Part shown: piece after piece, positions 32,301 to 39,710 of the stretch
Position numbering within the stretch: the stretch's first letter is position 1
Layout: the number at the start of each line of letters is the position of its first letter
Assembly (NCBI RefSeq): GCF_016598615.1
Contig: NZ_CP066831.1
Coordinates: forward strand, 9,610,001 to 9,674,000
Length of the DNA: 64,000 nucleotides
Source of the DNA: Streptomyces liliifuscus
Lineage (GTDB): Bacteria; Actinomycetota; Actinomycetes; Streptomycetales; Streptomycetaceae
Reading direction: 5' to 3'
The notes under the pieces: model-generated
Told to the model about the DNA's origin: nothing
The model's input: the letters and a program-made list of their open reading frames with translations, nothing else
Database searches by the model: none
Made by a program: the position numbers and the translations under genes

Positions 32301-32787
32301 CTCGCCCACGGAATGGCTGACCACCGAAGTCCCCGCCGCCTCCGCCCCGTACCGCCTGACGGTCGAGGCGAGCCGCTCCGCCGAGGACACCTCCACCAGC
32401 ACGAAGGTGACAGGGGTGTGGACGTTCACCTCGGCCCTGCCGACGTCTCAACCCACGGCCAGGCTGCCGCTGTCGACGGTGCGGCTCGCGCCGAAGCTGA
32501 GCCTGGGCGGGACGGCTCCTGCGGGCGGCACGCTCACGGTGCCGCTGAAACTGAGCGGTGCGGCCGCCGAGGCCGGGCAGGTCGCCGCGCTGACCGTGAA
32601 CGTCTCCTACGACGAAGGCCGGACCTGGAAGCCGCTCACGGTGACGACCGACGCGAAGGGGGCGCGCTCGGTGAGCGTCAAGCACCCGGCGACCGCCAAG
32701 GCCGTGTCCTTCCGAGTGGACCTGAAGGACAAGGGCGGCAACACCGTGCGCGAGACGATCACGAACGCCTACCGGCTCGCTCCATGA
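29398..32787 (+). CDS. Secreted S8-family subtilisin-like protease, large
   Basis: 1129 residues with a Sec signal peptide (cleavage after Ala-Gln-Ala, near residue 35). A propeptide-like region precedes the catalytic domain, which holds the triad Asp-259 (Val-Ala-Val-Leu-Asp-Ser-Gly-Val-Asp), His-291 (Tyr-Gly-His-Gly-Thr-His-Val) and Ser-462 (Asn-Ser-Gly-Thr-Ser-Met-Ala-Thr-Pro-His). About 600 residues of beta-rich domains follow (Fn3-like segments); no LPXTG anchor is visible. Five GCAGGA hexamers at 29839 encode an (Ala-Gly) linker before the catalytic domain. It starts 109 bases after the membrane-anchored HTH gene. Role: extracellular protein degradation, substrate unknown. Confidence 0.95.
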   Translation: MGFTGRARTAALAVVVAGALVTGAVSAGGQPAQAAGSAAQDGTKPSAKEKAKTKPPATVTLITGDRVDVDSDGRVVRLKRAKGREEIGFSVRREAGHTYVVPQDALRPIADGVLDRKLFDVARLVKDGYDDAHRTTLPLIVGYRQDGAGAGAGAGAGARTAARDPFAGVAVRERRALPAVDGEAFKAPKTGAPALWAAVTGGSPARTAGGRAAPVRPIAHVWLDEKVRGSLAESVPQIGAPAMWKSGYTGKGVTVAVLDSGVDETHPDLNGVEIAQKNFSDSPDVQDRYGHGTHVASIIAGSGAKSDGRHKGVAPEVKLLDGKVLDDDNMGSTSNIVAGMQWAVDQGAQIVNMSLGGLDSPGVDPKEAAVARLSDKALFVAAAGNSGNGPRTLSSPASAPEALAVGAVDKEDQIADFSSRGPNLDGTPKPDITGPGVDITAALSTQSSVPPTEDYVSNSGTSMATPHVAGAAALVLQQHPDWSGARVKALLTGSAKPNPLLNAYQQGAGRVDLTRAATSLVVAESGSLGFGTQAWPHTDDEPVSKTLTYRNHGTRPVTLRLSASGTDPAGDPAPAGMFTVKDAQLTVPAGGTAETTVTADTRDGTVDGVFGGTLLASGEGQEVRTALVVEREEESYDVTVRHIDTTGANPVTYATIITPIGGLGDRMELPHSENGTVVHRLPKGSYQLESLVFDDDNDVAFFVQPVLNVGADTTVTLDARKAKPFAVKAPDPAAKLVTSRVGYDDEAAGVSQTWSSNGVPAMRTAALGPASDAMRAQFNGVWQTPGAAGKNVDYRLAFNRQGSFFTGLNRTVTRAEVAEVKLGFGASVTGAKGLVHITPLDERGMGVGIKDPQEQNLPQSTTHYLSTEGVHWSWKAAQLNSGGEERLVHTKDWVTYKPGSSHTLRFNTGVAGPDLAAGSPELQGAERTGDYLSARIPLFNDGSGNPGSSVVTSGFTRLESGGRILNEGSPTEWLTTEVPAASAPYRLTVEASRSAEDTSTSTKVTGVWTFTSALPTSQPTARLPLSTVRLAPKLSLGGTAPAGGTLTVPLKLSGAAAEAGQVAALTVNVSYDEGRTWKPLTVTTDAKGARSVSVKHPATAKAVSFRVDLKDKGGNTVRETITNAYRLAP

Positions 32788-32830
32788 AGTGACCCGACGA
32801 CGGTGACCGTTGCCCGGCGCCGTTGAACCT

Positions 32831-32866
32831 CCGGCCTGGTTCCCGCACCCGCGGGCACCAGGCCGG
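32831..32866. terminator. Bidirectional terminator
   Basis: CCGGCCTGGT...ACCAGGCCGG with inner CCCGC/GCGGG pairs forms a 15-bp stem with one mismatch, 44 bases after the protease stop and 28 bases before the end of the convergent YdcF gene. Confidence 0.8.
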
Positions 32867-32893
32867 ATCAGTCCCTGTCCACACAGGTGCTGT

Positions 32894-33529
32894 CTACGGC
32901 GAGATCTTCTGTTCGTCGGGCTTGAGAACGCGGAGCTTCCAAAGTCCGTACACGGCGAGCAGCGGCTTGACGACGATCCACTCGCCGGGGCGGTAGTCGT
33001 CCGCACGCACGAGTCTCGCTGCGAGATCCGGGCGTTGGCGCCGCAGGTACGCGCGGGCCTTGAGCGCGTGCGCCGGCTGCGAGACGATCTTGATGTGGTC
33101 GACGTCCTCAAGCAGTGGGATCACGTTCGTGATGTTCTCCCAGGTCGTCGTGCTCTGGTCCTCCAGGAGCACCGTGCCGTCGAACTCGAGCACCGACTTC
33201 GCGTAGTCGGCCATCAACTGGGCCTCGGAAGCGCCGCTGCCGGTCGCACCACCACTGAAGATCACGCGGGTGTCGTGCGCTCCGTCGGTGGCACTGTCGG
33301 TGGCACTTTCGTTGACCCTGTCGGCGGTGATGGAGCGAAGTCCGGCTCGGACCCGCCATCGGTTGACGACGTTCGCCGTCGCCTGGGGGTTCTGGAAGCC
33401 CAACACGACCACGGCCTCGACAGCGCCCTCGCTGTTCCCCACGAGAGTTCGTGACCAGCGCCAGTTCAACCACTCGCTCCAGGCCAGGGCCGCAACTCCG
33501 GCCATCGCCAGTCCTGTCCTTCGCCGCAT
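32894..33529 (-). CDS. YdcF/SanA-family (DUF218) protein
   Basis: 211 residues. The N-terminus has Met-Arg-Arg-Arg-Thr-Gly-Leu-Ala-Met-Ala-Gly, possibly a weak anchor. The DUF218 core contains Ala-Val-Val-Val-Leu-Gly-Phe, Val-Ile-Phe-Ser-Gly-Gly-Ala, Ser-Glu-Ala-Gln-Leu-Met-Ala-Asp-Tyr-Ala, Leu-Leu-Glu-Asp-Gln-Ser-Thr-Thr-Thr-Trp-Glu-Asn and Ile-Val-Ser-Gln-Pro-Ala-His-Ala. Family members are envelope- or S-adenosylmethionine-linked proteins of unsettled function (ElyC/SanA relatives). A small in-frame repeat of GTGGCACT words sits at 33290-33310. It is transcribed alone. Confidence 0.87.
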   Translation of the reverse strand: MRRRTGLAMAGVAALAWSEWLNWRWSRTLVGNSEGAVEAVVVLGFQNPQATANVVNRWRVRAGLRSITADRVNESATDSATDGAHDTRVIFSGGATGSGASEAQLMADYAKSVLEFDGTVLLEDQSTTTWENITNVIPLLEDVDHIKIVSQPAHALKARAYLRRQRPDLAARLVRADDYRPGEWIVVKPLLAVYGLWKLRVLKPDEQKISP

Positions 33530-33617
33530 CCGGCGACTCTAGGGCACCTCGGCAACAGCCGCGACGGAACCAGCCACGCGTACGACTGAGGCAGCAGCCG
33601 GATCCGGCCACGGTGGT

Positions 33618-33773
33618 TCAGGTCAGTGGAGCCGGAGCCGGGGTGCCGTAGAAGGTGGCGGCCGGCCAACCGCGGGACTCGGTAAGCTCGTTGAGCAGGT
33701 TCGCGATCTCGATCGGGGTGATGACGTTCCCCGTCGGCGTGTCCATGACCGAGCCGCTGAAGGTCAGCGTCAT
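33618..33773 (-). CDS. Small hypothetical ORF or gene remnant
   Basis: 51 residues starting Met-Thr-Leu-Thr-Phe-Ser-Gly-Ser-Val-Met-Asp-Thr-Pro-Thr, with a hydrophilic helix (Ile-Ala-Asn-Leu-Leu-Asn-Glu-Leu-Thr-Glu) and a Pro/Ala tail. It has plausible codon bias and protein-like composition but no ribosome site, and the same frame stays open far upstream through the PAP2 gene. I do not recognise it. It may be a real short gene or the 3' end of a lost one; the rest of 33530-33832 shows nothing clear. Confidence 0.3.
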   Translation of the reverse strand: MTLTFSGSVMDTPTGNVITPIEIANLLNELTESRGWPAATFYGTPAPAPLT

Positions 33774-33832
33774 GTACGCGTCGATGGGGCTTCGTCCGCA
33801 AGTGGAGGCGGCAGGACGGCCCGACGGCGCCG

Positions 33833-34537
33833 TCAGCGCGGCTCGGCGGTGCCCTGGAACCTCGTGGTGCCCTGGAACCTCGTGTACGACGCCACCGCGA
33901 GCGCCACCGTCAGCACGCCCAGCAGCCAGCCGCCGAGCACGTCCGTCGACCAGTGCACGCCCAGCCAGATACGGGTGAGGCCGACGCCGAGGACGGACAC
34001 GACGGAGAGGGCGAGCGCGATGCGCCACAGGACGCGACCGGCGCCGTACAGCCGCAGCAGCCACAGCATCAGGCCGCACACGACCGTGGCCGTCATGGCG
34101 TGGCCGGAGGGATAGGCCGCGAAGTGGGCCGAGTCCACGGGGTCGGACCAGACCGGACGCTCCCGGTCGACCGCCGCCTTGAGTCCCTGCTGGAGCAGTG
34201 TGCCGAGCACACATGTGGCCGTCAGCCACAGCGCGAGCCACCATGCCGAGTGGTGCAGGACCAGCCAGAGCACGGCGACGGCACACAGGGCACGCATCGT
34301 CCAGGGGTCCCACACCCAGTCCGTGAGGATGCGGAACGTCTGCGTCGTGTCGGGGTCGTCGACCGCCCAGCGGTGGGTGGTGCGGGCGATGTCCCCGTCC
34401 AGGGCGACGAGCGGGTCCCAGGACATCGCGACCAGGACGAGCAGGAGTACGGAGGGAAGAGCGACAGCCGCCGCGACACGTACGGCGATCCCGGGACCAG
34501 GAGCGTGGGGCGGCGAGTCGACGGGTGGGGAGTGCAT
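33833..34537 (-). CDS. PAP2-family membrane phosphatase
   Basis: 234 residues with about six membrane helices. The three PAP2 motifs are present: Lys-Ala-Ala-Val-Asp-Arg-Glu-Arg-Pro, Tyr-Pro-Ser-Gly-His-Ala, and Arg-Ile-Trp-Leu-Gly-Val-His-Trp-Ser-Thr-Asp-Val. It dephosphorylates lipid phosphates such as phosphatidate or undecaprenyl pyrophosphate at the membrane. A direct repeat of GTGCCCTGGAACCTC makes the C-terminal Arg-Phe-Gln-Gly-Thr motif twice. It is 66 bases downstream of the M56 peptidase on the same strand, so possibly co-transcribed. Confidence 0.9.
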   Translation of the reverse strand: MHSPPVDSPPHAPGPGIAVRVAAAVALPSVLLLVLVAMSWDPLVALDGDIARTTHRWAVDDPDTTQTFRILTDWVWDPWTMRALCAVAVLWLVLHHSAWWLALWLTATCVLGTLLQQGLKAAVDRERPVWSDPVDSAHFAAYPSGHAMTATVVCGLMLWLLRLYGAGRVLWRIALALSVVSVLGVGLTRIWLGVHWSTDVLGGWLLGVLTVALAVASYTRFQGTTRFQGTAEPR

Positions 34538-34603
34538 GCACCGATCCTCGCCGACCGGTGGGGTCGAACGCGAACCCGGGGTGTCCTGCGTGCTGCGAGC
34601 CGG

Positions 34604-35536
34604 CTAACCGAGCGCCCGCAGACCCGGCACGAAGGTCACCAGGACCGGGATCACCGGCACCAGCGCGGCGGCCGCCGTGAGCCGCAGCCGACGGGCGGGC
34701 GGAAGGCGGTCCGGGGGAGTGAGCAACCGGTGGACACGCTGCGGAACATGGGCATGCGGCGTGGGGCAGGGGCCGAACACGCCCCGGTCCTCGTTGAGTT
34801 CGACCAGCGCGAGGGCGGTCGTCAGCCGGCCGAAGCGGCGCGAGGCCATGTCGTCCGCGGCGAGTTCGACCAGCCGGTGCATCTCGTGGCGGAACGCCGC
34901 GAACACCGGGACCTGCGGAAAGCCGTTGGCCAGCGCGGCCGACGAGTGCAGCAGCCAGTCGTGCCTGGCCTGCGCGTGGCCCTGCTCGTGGGCGAGCACC
35001 GCGTCCAGCTGACGTCCCTTGAGGCGGCGCAACGCGGCCGTGGTGATGACCAGTTGGGGTGCCGCCCCCGGCAGCCACCAGGCGTCGGGACGCTCGCCCT
35101 CAAGGACGACCAGACGATCGCTGCCGGGCTCCTCGCCGGGCAACACCGGGGCGCGTACGAGGAGTTCGGTCCGCCGACGACGGTGCCGGGACCTGGCCCG
35201 GGTGATCTCGCGGGCCAGCATCGCGGCGCTCCAGACGCCACCGAGCGCGAGTGCCACCGCGGTCGTCGCGGCCCAGGGGCCTCCGGCGAGCGCGTAACTC
35301 TCCACGACGGCATGCGGGGCGGGGGCGAAGACATGGCCGCGGACGGCCTGCCAGGCGGCCGCCGCACTGAGCGTCATCGACAGCGCGCAGCACAGCAGAA
35401 CGGCCATCACCACGCACTGCCACACCCACAGGGCGACCACCGGTTCGCGGTCCTGCCAGTCCGTCCGGGCGAGCAGCCGCGGAGCGAGGACGGCGGCCAG
35501 GGCGCCGAGCAGCAGCAGTGCCGCGGGGACCATCAT
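34604..35536 (-). CDS. M56-family membrane metallopeptidase (BlaR1-like)
   Basis: 310 residues with N-terminal helices (about 5-25, 35-60 and 88-110), a cytoplasmic zinc-protease domain with His-Glu-Gln-Gly-His (zinc ligands His, His and catalytic Glu), and a final helix near the C-terminus. No penicillin-binding sensor domain is present, so it is the short Streptomyces type. These proteases often cleave a BlaI-type repressor, but no blaI gene adjoins this one; the upstream gene is DUF5134 instead. GTGAGA-containing direct repeats occur between the two. Confidence 0.88.
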   Translation of the reverse strand: MMVPAALLLLGALAAVLAPRLLARTDWQDREPVVALWVWQCVVMAVLLCCALSMTLSAAAAWQAVRGHVFAPAPHAVVESYALAGGPWAATTAVALALGGVWSAAMLAREITRARSRHRRRRTELLVRAPVLPGEEPGSDRLVVLEGERPDAWWLPGAAPQLVITTAALRRLKGRQLDAVLAHEQGHAQARHDWLLHSSAALANGFPQVPVFAAFRHEMHRLVELAADDMASRRFGRLTTALALVELNEDRGVFGPCPTPHAHVPQRVHRLLTPPDRLPPARRLRLTAAAALVPVIPVLVTFVPGLRALG

Positions 35537-35686
35537 GGCTGCAGCCTATGAGCGGGGCACCGCCGACGGATATGGGCTGCCGCGGCAAGTGACGTACACC
35601 ACGGTTTCGTAAAGCGAGCCCGGGGCCCGGCAGATACCCGTCCGGAGCGTGAGATGCCGCCGGCCCGGAACGTGAGAAGTCGCGGT

Positions 35687-36226
35687 TCAGAGTGTGAGAA
35701 GCATGGCCAGCATCCCGATGCCCATCGAGAGACGGCACGCCCGCGCCAGCTCCAGCCGGTCGCCCCACCCGGCGGCCCGGACGCTCTCTCCGGGGCCACC
35801 CCCTGCGACGGCGACCGGCATCAGTCGTGTGCCGGTCCACAGCACATACGCGGTGAAGTACGCGAGAAGTACCCCCGTGAGAATCGGAACCCCTGCGTGC
35901 GCCCCGCTCGCCATCACCGCCGCCATGTAGGCCATCGCGAACGCGCCGATCAGATGGTGCAGATGGTGGGCGCTGCTCCGCGCGGCCCACAGAGCGCGCA
36001 GCCCGGCCGCCCCGAACACCGCCGCGTAGGCGACCCAGGCCCAGCGCGGAGGTGCGAGAACCGCCGCTGGCACGGCCATCGCGGCCATTCCGAACCCCAT
36101 CAGCGCCTCGCCGCCCGCGGTGCGGCGCTGTTCCTCGACCCTGCTGCGCATCCGCAGCAGACAGTAGGCCCCGGTCGCCGCGCACAGCGCGACGAGCAGC
36201 CAGCCGGGTGACGCAGGACCGTGCAC
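35687..36226 (-). CDS. DUF5134 membrane protein
   Basis: 179 residues from a GTG preceded by GGGGAGG, with about six hydrophobic helices. A conserved histidine-rich stretch Ser-Ser-Ala-His-His-Leu-His-His-Leu-Ile-Gly occurs mid-protein. This is the DUF5134 pattern, a membrane family that is commonly a neighbour of M56 peptidases in Streptomyces. Function unknown; the His cluster inside a membrane helix suggests copper or heme binding. It is the first gene of the presumed DUF5134-M56-PAP2 transcript. Confidence 0.82.
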   Translation of the reverse strand: MHGPASPGWLLVALCAATGAYCLLRMRSRVEEQRRTAGGEALMGFGMAAMAVPAAVLAPPRWAWVAYAAVFGAAGLRALWAARSSAHHLHHLIGAFAMAYMAAVMASGAHAGVPILTGVLLAYFTAYVLWTGTRLMPVAVAGGGPGESVRAAGWGDRLELARACRLSMGIGMLAMLLTL

Positions 36227-36339
36227 CGCGCACCTCCCCGCTCGACGGTGTCGAACAGTCCGCTCGAAGTGATGCCCGGACAGGGCGGAGCGCAAGCAAG
36301 CGCAAGGGTGTAGACGGGGGAGCGTGCGGGAGCGCGGGC

Positions 36340-36354
36340 GATATCCCCGATATC
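36340..36354 (+). promoter_or_regulatory. GATATC-CCC-GATATC palindrome before FUSC-MarR operon
   Basis: Two GATATC hexamers separated by CCC form a 15-bp inverted repeat 34 bases before the FUSC ATG. MarR proteins typically bind such AT-containing palindromes near their own promoter, so it is a likely site for the MarR encoded by the second gene. Confidence 0.55.
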
Positions 36355-36388
36355 TTTCACGAGTAAAACACCTGCTAACCTTATCGCC

Positions 36389-38104
36389 ATGAGCAGTGCC
36401 GCACCCAGCCCTACCCCCGTACGCCGACTGCCTCTCGCCGGCGTCCTGCGCGTCGGCCGGCCCTCCGACATCTGGTTCAAGCCCGCGCTGAGCGTGGTCG
36501 TCGCGGTCGGCGTGCCGAACCTGACGCTGCTGGCGCTCGGCCGGCTGGACCTCGCGATGTACACGATGGCCGGGTCGCTCTGCGCGCTCTACGCCCACAA
36601 CCTGCCGTACGCGGCCCGTGCCCGGGCCCTTGCCTGGGTCGTGCTCGGCATGCTGACCTCGCTCGCGGTCGCCCTGGTCACGGCGTCGCTCACGTCCTCC
36701 GCCGTGATCCTCGTCGCCGTCGGCGCGCTGCTCGCCGCCGCCCAGAAGGTGCTGTGCGACGCGACCCGCATCGGCCCGCCCGGACCGGTGATCTTCGCCT
36801 TCATCAGCTCGGCCGCCCTCTTCACCCCGCAGACGCTCGGCCAGGTCCCCGGCCATCTCGCCCTCGCCGCCGCGGCAGGCACCTGGGCATGGCTTGTGGG
36901 CATGGCCCCCGGCCTCGTACGACCGCACGGGCCGGAGCGCCGGGCCACGGCACGAGCCCTGAACGCGGCCGCCGCGTACGCCGACACGTACGCCACCGCC
37001 ACCGCCACCGCCGCCTTTGCCGAGACGTCCGCCGCCGCTTCCCCCACCGCTTCGTCCGGACACGAGCGCGCCAGAGCCGCGGCCGCCGCAGCCGCGGCGG
37101 CCGCCGTGCACGCCGCCTGGCAGTCGCTGCTCGCCACCGGTGCCCGTTCGGAGCCCCGACGTGCCCTCGAACGGTTCGTCGTGCGGGCCGAGGTCGCGCT
37201 CGCCGCACCCGCCGACACGGATCCCGGACGGCTGCGCTCCTGGGCACGCGACCTGCGCGGAACGCGCCCCGTACCGAGCGTGGACCTGGCATCGGCGGCC
37301 GACGACCTCCTCGGCTCGGAGGCCGAACGGGCCGCGGGCAGGCGCCCGTTGGCCGACCGGCTCGGCCCGCTCCTGCCCCTCGCCCTGCGTACCGCGCTCG
37401 GCTGTGCCCTCGCCGGTTATGTGTCGCTGGCCCTCGGCGTCGGCCGCCCGTACTGGGCGCTGGTCACCGCCGCGTCGCTCTATCAGGCGAACGTCACGCT
37501 GACCTGGAGCCGTGGAGTGCAGCGCGTCGTCGGCAACCTCGTCGGCGTCCTCCTCTTCGCGGCCGTCGCCCCGCTCGCCCACCTCGGCCCCGCCGCCCTC
37601 GTCCTGTGCTGCCTCGCCTTCAATTTCGGAGCGGAGGCCCTGATCAGCCGCAACTACTGGCTCGGCAGCATCTGCGTGACCCCGATGGCGCTGCTGATCA
37701 CCGAGTTCACGGGCTTCCAGCAGCCCGGCGAGCTGATGACGGACCGGATCGTGGACACGGTCGTCGGCGCGCTGGTCGGCTTCGCCGCCGCGGTCGCGGT
37801 CACCAACCGGCGGGCCGGAGACCGCATCGAAAATGCCCTCGACTCGGTGGAACGGGCCCAGGAACACGCCGCGCGACTGATCGCCGCCGAGCAGCCGGGT
37901 CCGGGCGCCCTGGAGGCCTCCCGGCGTCGGCTGGCCGCGGCGCTCGTCGAACTGCGCGCCACGGCCGATGCCGCCGCGGGCGAGTGGTGGCAGCGCGCCG
38001 TGCCGGAGGAGCGGGTGCTGCTGGCCGAGCGGACCGGACACCGTACGCTCGCGACTGCGGTACGACGGCAGGGACTGCACGTTCTGGAGGGCACACGGGC
38101 ATGA
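36389..38104 (+). CDS. FUSC-family membrane protein
   Basis: 571 residues. Two membrane halves (about residues 40-180 and 330-470) are each followed by a soluble helical region, with an Ala-rich stretch in the linker between. Arg-Pro-Tyr-Trp-Ala-Leu-Val-Thr and Leu-Ile-Ser-Arg-Asn-Tyr-Trp are typical second-half motifs. The family is associated with efflux of toxic organic molecules. It shares an ATGA junction with the following MarR gene, so exporter and regulator are translationally coupled. Paralogous in fold, but not closely similar, to the FUSC gene at 7973. Confidence 0.85.
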   Translation: MSSAAPSPTPVRRLPLAGVLRVGRPSDIWFKPALSVVVAVGVPNLTLLALGRLDLAMYTMAGSLCALYAHNLPYAARARALAWVVLGMLTSLAVALVTASLTSSAVILVAVGALLAAAQKVLCDATRIGPPGPVIFAFISSAALFTPQTLGQVPGHLALAAAAGTWAWLVGMAPGLVRPHGPERRATARALNAAAAYADTYATATATAAFAETSAAASPTASSGHERARAAAAAAAAAAVHAAWQSLLATGARSEPRRALERFVVRAEVALAAPADTDPGRLRSWARDLRGTRPVPSVDLASAADDLLGSEAERAAGRRPLADRLGPLLPLALRTALGCALAGYVSLALGVGRPYWALVTAASLYQANVTLTWSRGVQRVVGNLVGVLLFAAVAPLAHLGPAALVLCCLAFNFGAEALISRNYWLGSICVTPMALLITEFTGFQQPGELMTDRIVDTVVGALVGFAAAVAVTNRRAGDRIENALDSVERAQEHAARLIAAEQPGPGALEASRRRLAAALVELRATADAAAGEWWQRAVPEERVLLAERTGHRTLATAVRRQGLHVLEGTRA

Positions 38105-38676
38105 CGGCAGCGAACGGGCGGACGGCGGGCGGAGGGGGCGCGGTCCATGGCGGGGCGGCCGGGAGTACGGCTGCGGGGGACACCCTCGCCGCGGTGGTAC
38201 GGCAGTGGAAGACGGTCCACCCCGACCTCGACACCGGCCCCATGGAGATCATCGGCCGCATCAACCGCTGTGCCGCGCTCCTCCAGCAGGCCGAGGACGC
38301 GCCCCTGCGACACGCCGGACTCACCCGCCCAGAGTTCGACCTCCTCGGCGCCCTGCGCCGCACCGGCCTGGAACTGACCCCCGGCGAGCTGGCCCGCGAG
38401 ACGTTCTCCTCCGGCGCCGCCGTCACCAAGCGGCTCAAGCAGCTGACCGAGCGAGGTCTGGTCGAGCGCCGGGGCGACACCCGCGACCGACGCGTCGCCC
38501 ATGTGCGCCTCACGGACGCCGGACGCGACCTGGTCGACTCCATCCTGCCCGAGCAGCTCTCGTACGAGACCGCTGTCCTGTCCGGGGTAGACGACACCGT
38601 GCAGCGGGAACTCGCCGCGCTGCTGGGAGAGTTGCTGGTCCAGCTGGAGGGCCGGCTGCGCGCCCCGCGCGGCTGA
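38101..38676 (+). CDS. MarR-family transcriptional regulator
   Basis: 191 residues. A Gly/Ala-rich 25-residue N-terminal tail precedes the winged-helix domain: Leu-Thr-Arg-Pro-Glu-Phe-Asp-Leu-Leu-Gly-Ala-Leu-Arg-Arg-Thr-Gly, Thr-Pro-Gly-Glu-Leu-Ala-Arg-Glu, recognition helix Ser-Ser-Gly-Ala-Ala-Val-Thr-Lys-Arg-Leu-Lys-Gln-Leu, and the wing Asp-Thr-Arg-Asp-Arg-Arg-Val-Ala-His-Val. Encoded directly after the FUSC exporter with a 4-base overlap, it probably represses the operon through the palindrome at 36340. Confidence 0.92.
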   Translation: MTAANGRTAGGGGAVHGGAAGSTAAGDTLAAVVRQWKTVHPDLDTGPMEIIGRINRCAALLQQAEDAPLRHAGLTRPEFDLLGALRRTGLELTPGELARETFSSGAAVTKRLKQLTERGLVERRGDTRDRRVAHVRLTDAGRDLVDSILPEQLSYETAVLSGVDDTVQRELAALLGELLVQLEGRLRAPRG

Positions 38677-38692
38677 CGCCTCGGCGGCGTCA
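38674..38692. terminator. Short hairpin at the MarR stop
   Basis: TGACGCC and GGCGTCA pair over the loop TCGGC; the TGA stop is part of the stem. It separates the MarR gene from the convergent VOC gene. Confidence 0.5.
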
Positions 38693-38711
38693 AGCCCTGG
38701 CCGATGGCTCC

Positions 38712-39476
38712 CTAGCCCTCGTCGCCCGCCCGGTAGATGCCGAACACCGCGCCCTGCGGGTCCCGGAGCACCGCGATGCGCGGGCCCTCCGGGACAGACG
38801 TGGGCTCCATGAGTACGCCGCCGCCCGCCTGCGTACTCGCCTCGGCGGTGGCCTCGACGTCCTCGACGGCGAAGTACGGCAGCCAGTGCGAGGGCACCTC
38901 GTGCGGGAACTTGTCGCCCATCTCCACCATGCCGCCGAAGTCGGCGCCGCCGATGCCCCACTGCGTGTAGTGCTCCGAGGCGTTGACGGTCCAGCCGAAC
39001 ACCGTCGTGTAGAACGCGGTGACCAGGCCGGGGGTACGTGTCATCAGCTCGACCCAGCCGAGCGCGCCGGGGGCGTTGAACAGCCCGGCGCCGGCGAAGG
39101 AGCGCGCCTGCCAGAGCTGGAACACCGCGCCGCCCGGGTCGGCCACCACCGCGAAACGTCCCAGGTCGAAGACGTCCATCGGCTCCATGACGACCGCGCC
39201 GCCCGCGTCCCGTACCGTCCGCACGGTCGCGTCCGTGTCGGGCACCGCGAACGACACGTTCCAGGCGACCGGCTGCGACTCCTGGAACAGCGGGGTCAGG
39301 GCGGCGACCGACGCGTCGCCGAGGTGCGCGAGCGTGTAGCCGCCCGCCTCCGCGCGCGGATCCGTCTCCGGACGCCAGCCGAAGACATCGGAGTAGAACC
39401 GCTTGGCCGCCTCCAGGTCACTGGTCCCCAGCTCGGTCCAACAGGGCCCGCCGGGCACGGGCTTGTCCAGTTTCAT
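38712..39476 (-). CDS. Two-domain VOC (glyoxalase-like) protein
   Basis: 254 residues from the ATG at 39476. Two vicinal-oxygen-chelate modules: residues 1-120 (Gly-Pro-Cys-Trp-Thr-Glu-Leu-Gly-Thr-Ser-Asp, Phe-Tyr-Ser-Asp-Val-Phe-Gly-Trp, Val-Val-Ala-Asp-Pro-Gly-Gly-Ala-Val-Phe) and residues 130-250 (Gly-Trp-Val-Glu-Leu-Met-Thr-Arg, Phe-Tyr-Thr-Thr-Val-Phe-Gly-Trp, Asp-Pro-Gln-Gly-Ala-Val-Phe). Such proteins are glyoxalase, dioxygenase or antibiotic-binding relatives; the substrate is not clear. Tandem GCTTTCC words and two 11-bp direct repeats precede the start. Confidence 0.87.
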   Translation of the reverse strand: MKLDKPVPGGPCWTELGTSDLEAAKRFYSDVFGWRPETDPRAEAGGYTLAHLGDASVAALTPLFQESQPVAWNVSFAVPDTDATVRTVRDAGGAVVMEPMDVFDLGRFAVVADPGGAVFQLWQARSFAGAGLFNAPGALGWVELMTRTPGLVTAFYTTVFGWTVNASEHYTQWGIGGADFGGMVEMGDKFPHEVPSHWLPYFAVEDVEATAEASTQAGGGVLMEPTSVPEGPRIAVLRDPQGAVFGIYRAGDEG

Positions 39477-39520
39477 GGCCGACCTTCCTTCCGGCTTTCC
39501 AGCTTTCCAGCTTTCTGGCT

Positions 39521-39552
39521 TGAGCACGTCACTTTCCTGTGTGAGCACGTCA
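39521..39552 (-). promoter_or_regulatory. 11-bp direct repeats upstream of the VOC gene
   Basis: TGAGCACGTCA occurs at 39521-39531 and 39542-39552, 21 bases apart (two helical turns). Between them and the VOC start is a run of AGCTTTCC repeats (39493-39515). The spacing suggests two molecules of one regulator side by side. Confidence 0.45.
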
Positions 39553-39710
39553 GGAGCGTGACGGGCCCCTCCTCGCACGCTAGTCCCGGCCACGGGCCCC
39601 GGCGAGCCGACGGAAAACCACATGGCGGCGCCACCCGGTGAGGCGTACTCTCGCCCGCGTACCGCACCTCATGGCGGCCTCCTCATGTACACCGATCCGG
39701 AGGTCTCCGC

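Noticed and set aside
29164..33111. 1315-codon minus-strand ORF opposite the S8 protease
   Set aside because: It mirrors a gene with extreme third-position GC, so its reverse frame is open by codon bias. Its translation is His/Arg/Gly-rich without any domain, and the plus-strand protease has a full triad.
35687..38080. 797-codon minus-strand ORF extending upstream of DUF5134
   Set aside because: Only the part to 36226 has a ribosome site and membrane-protein composition; the rest is antisense to the FUSC gene.
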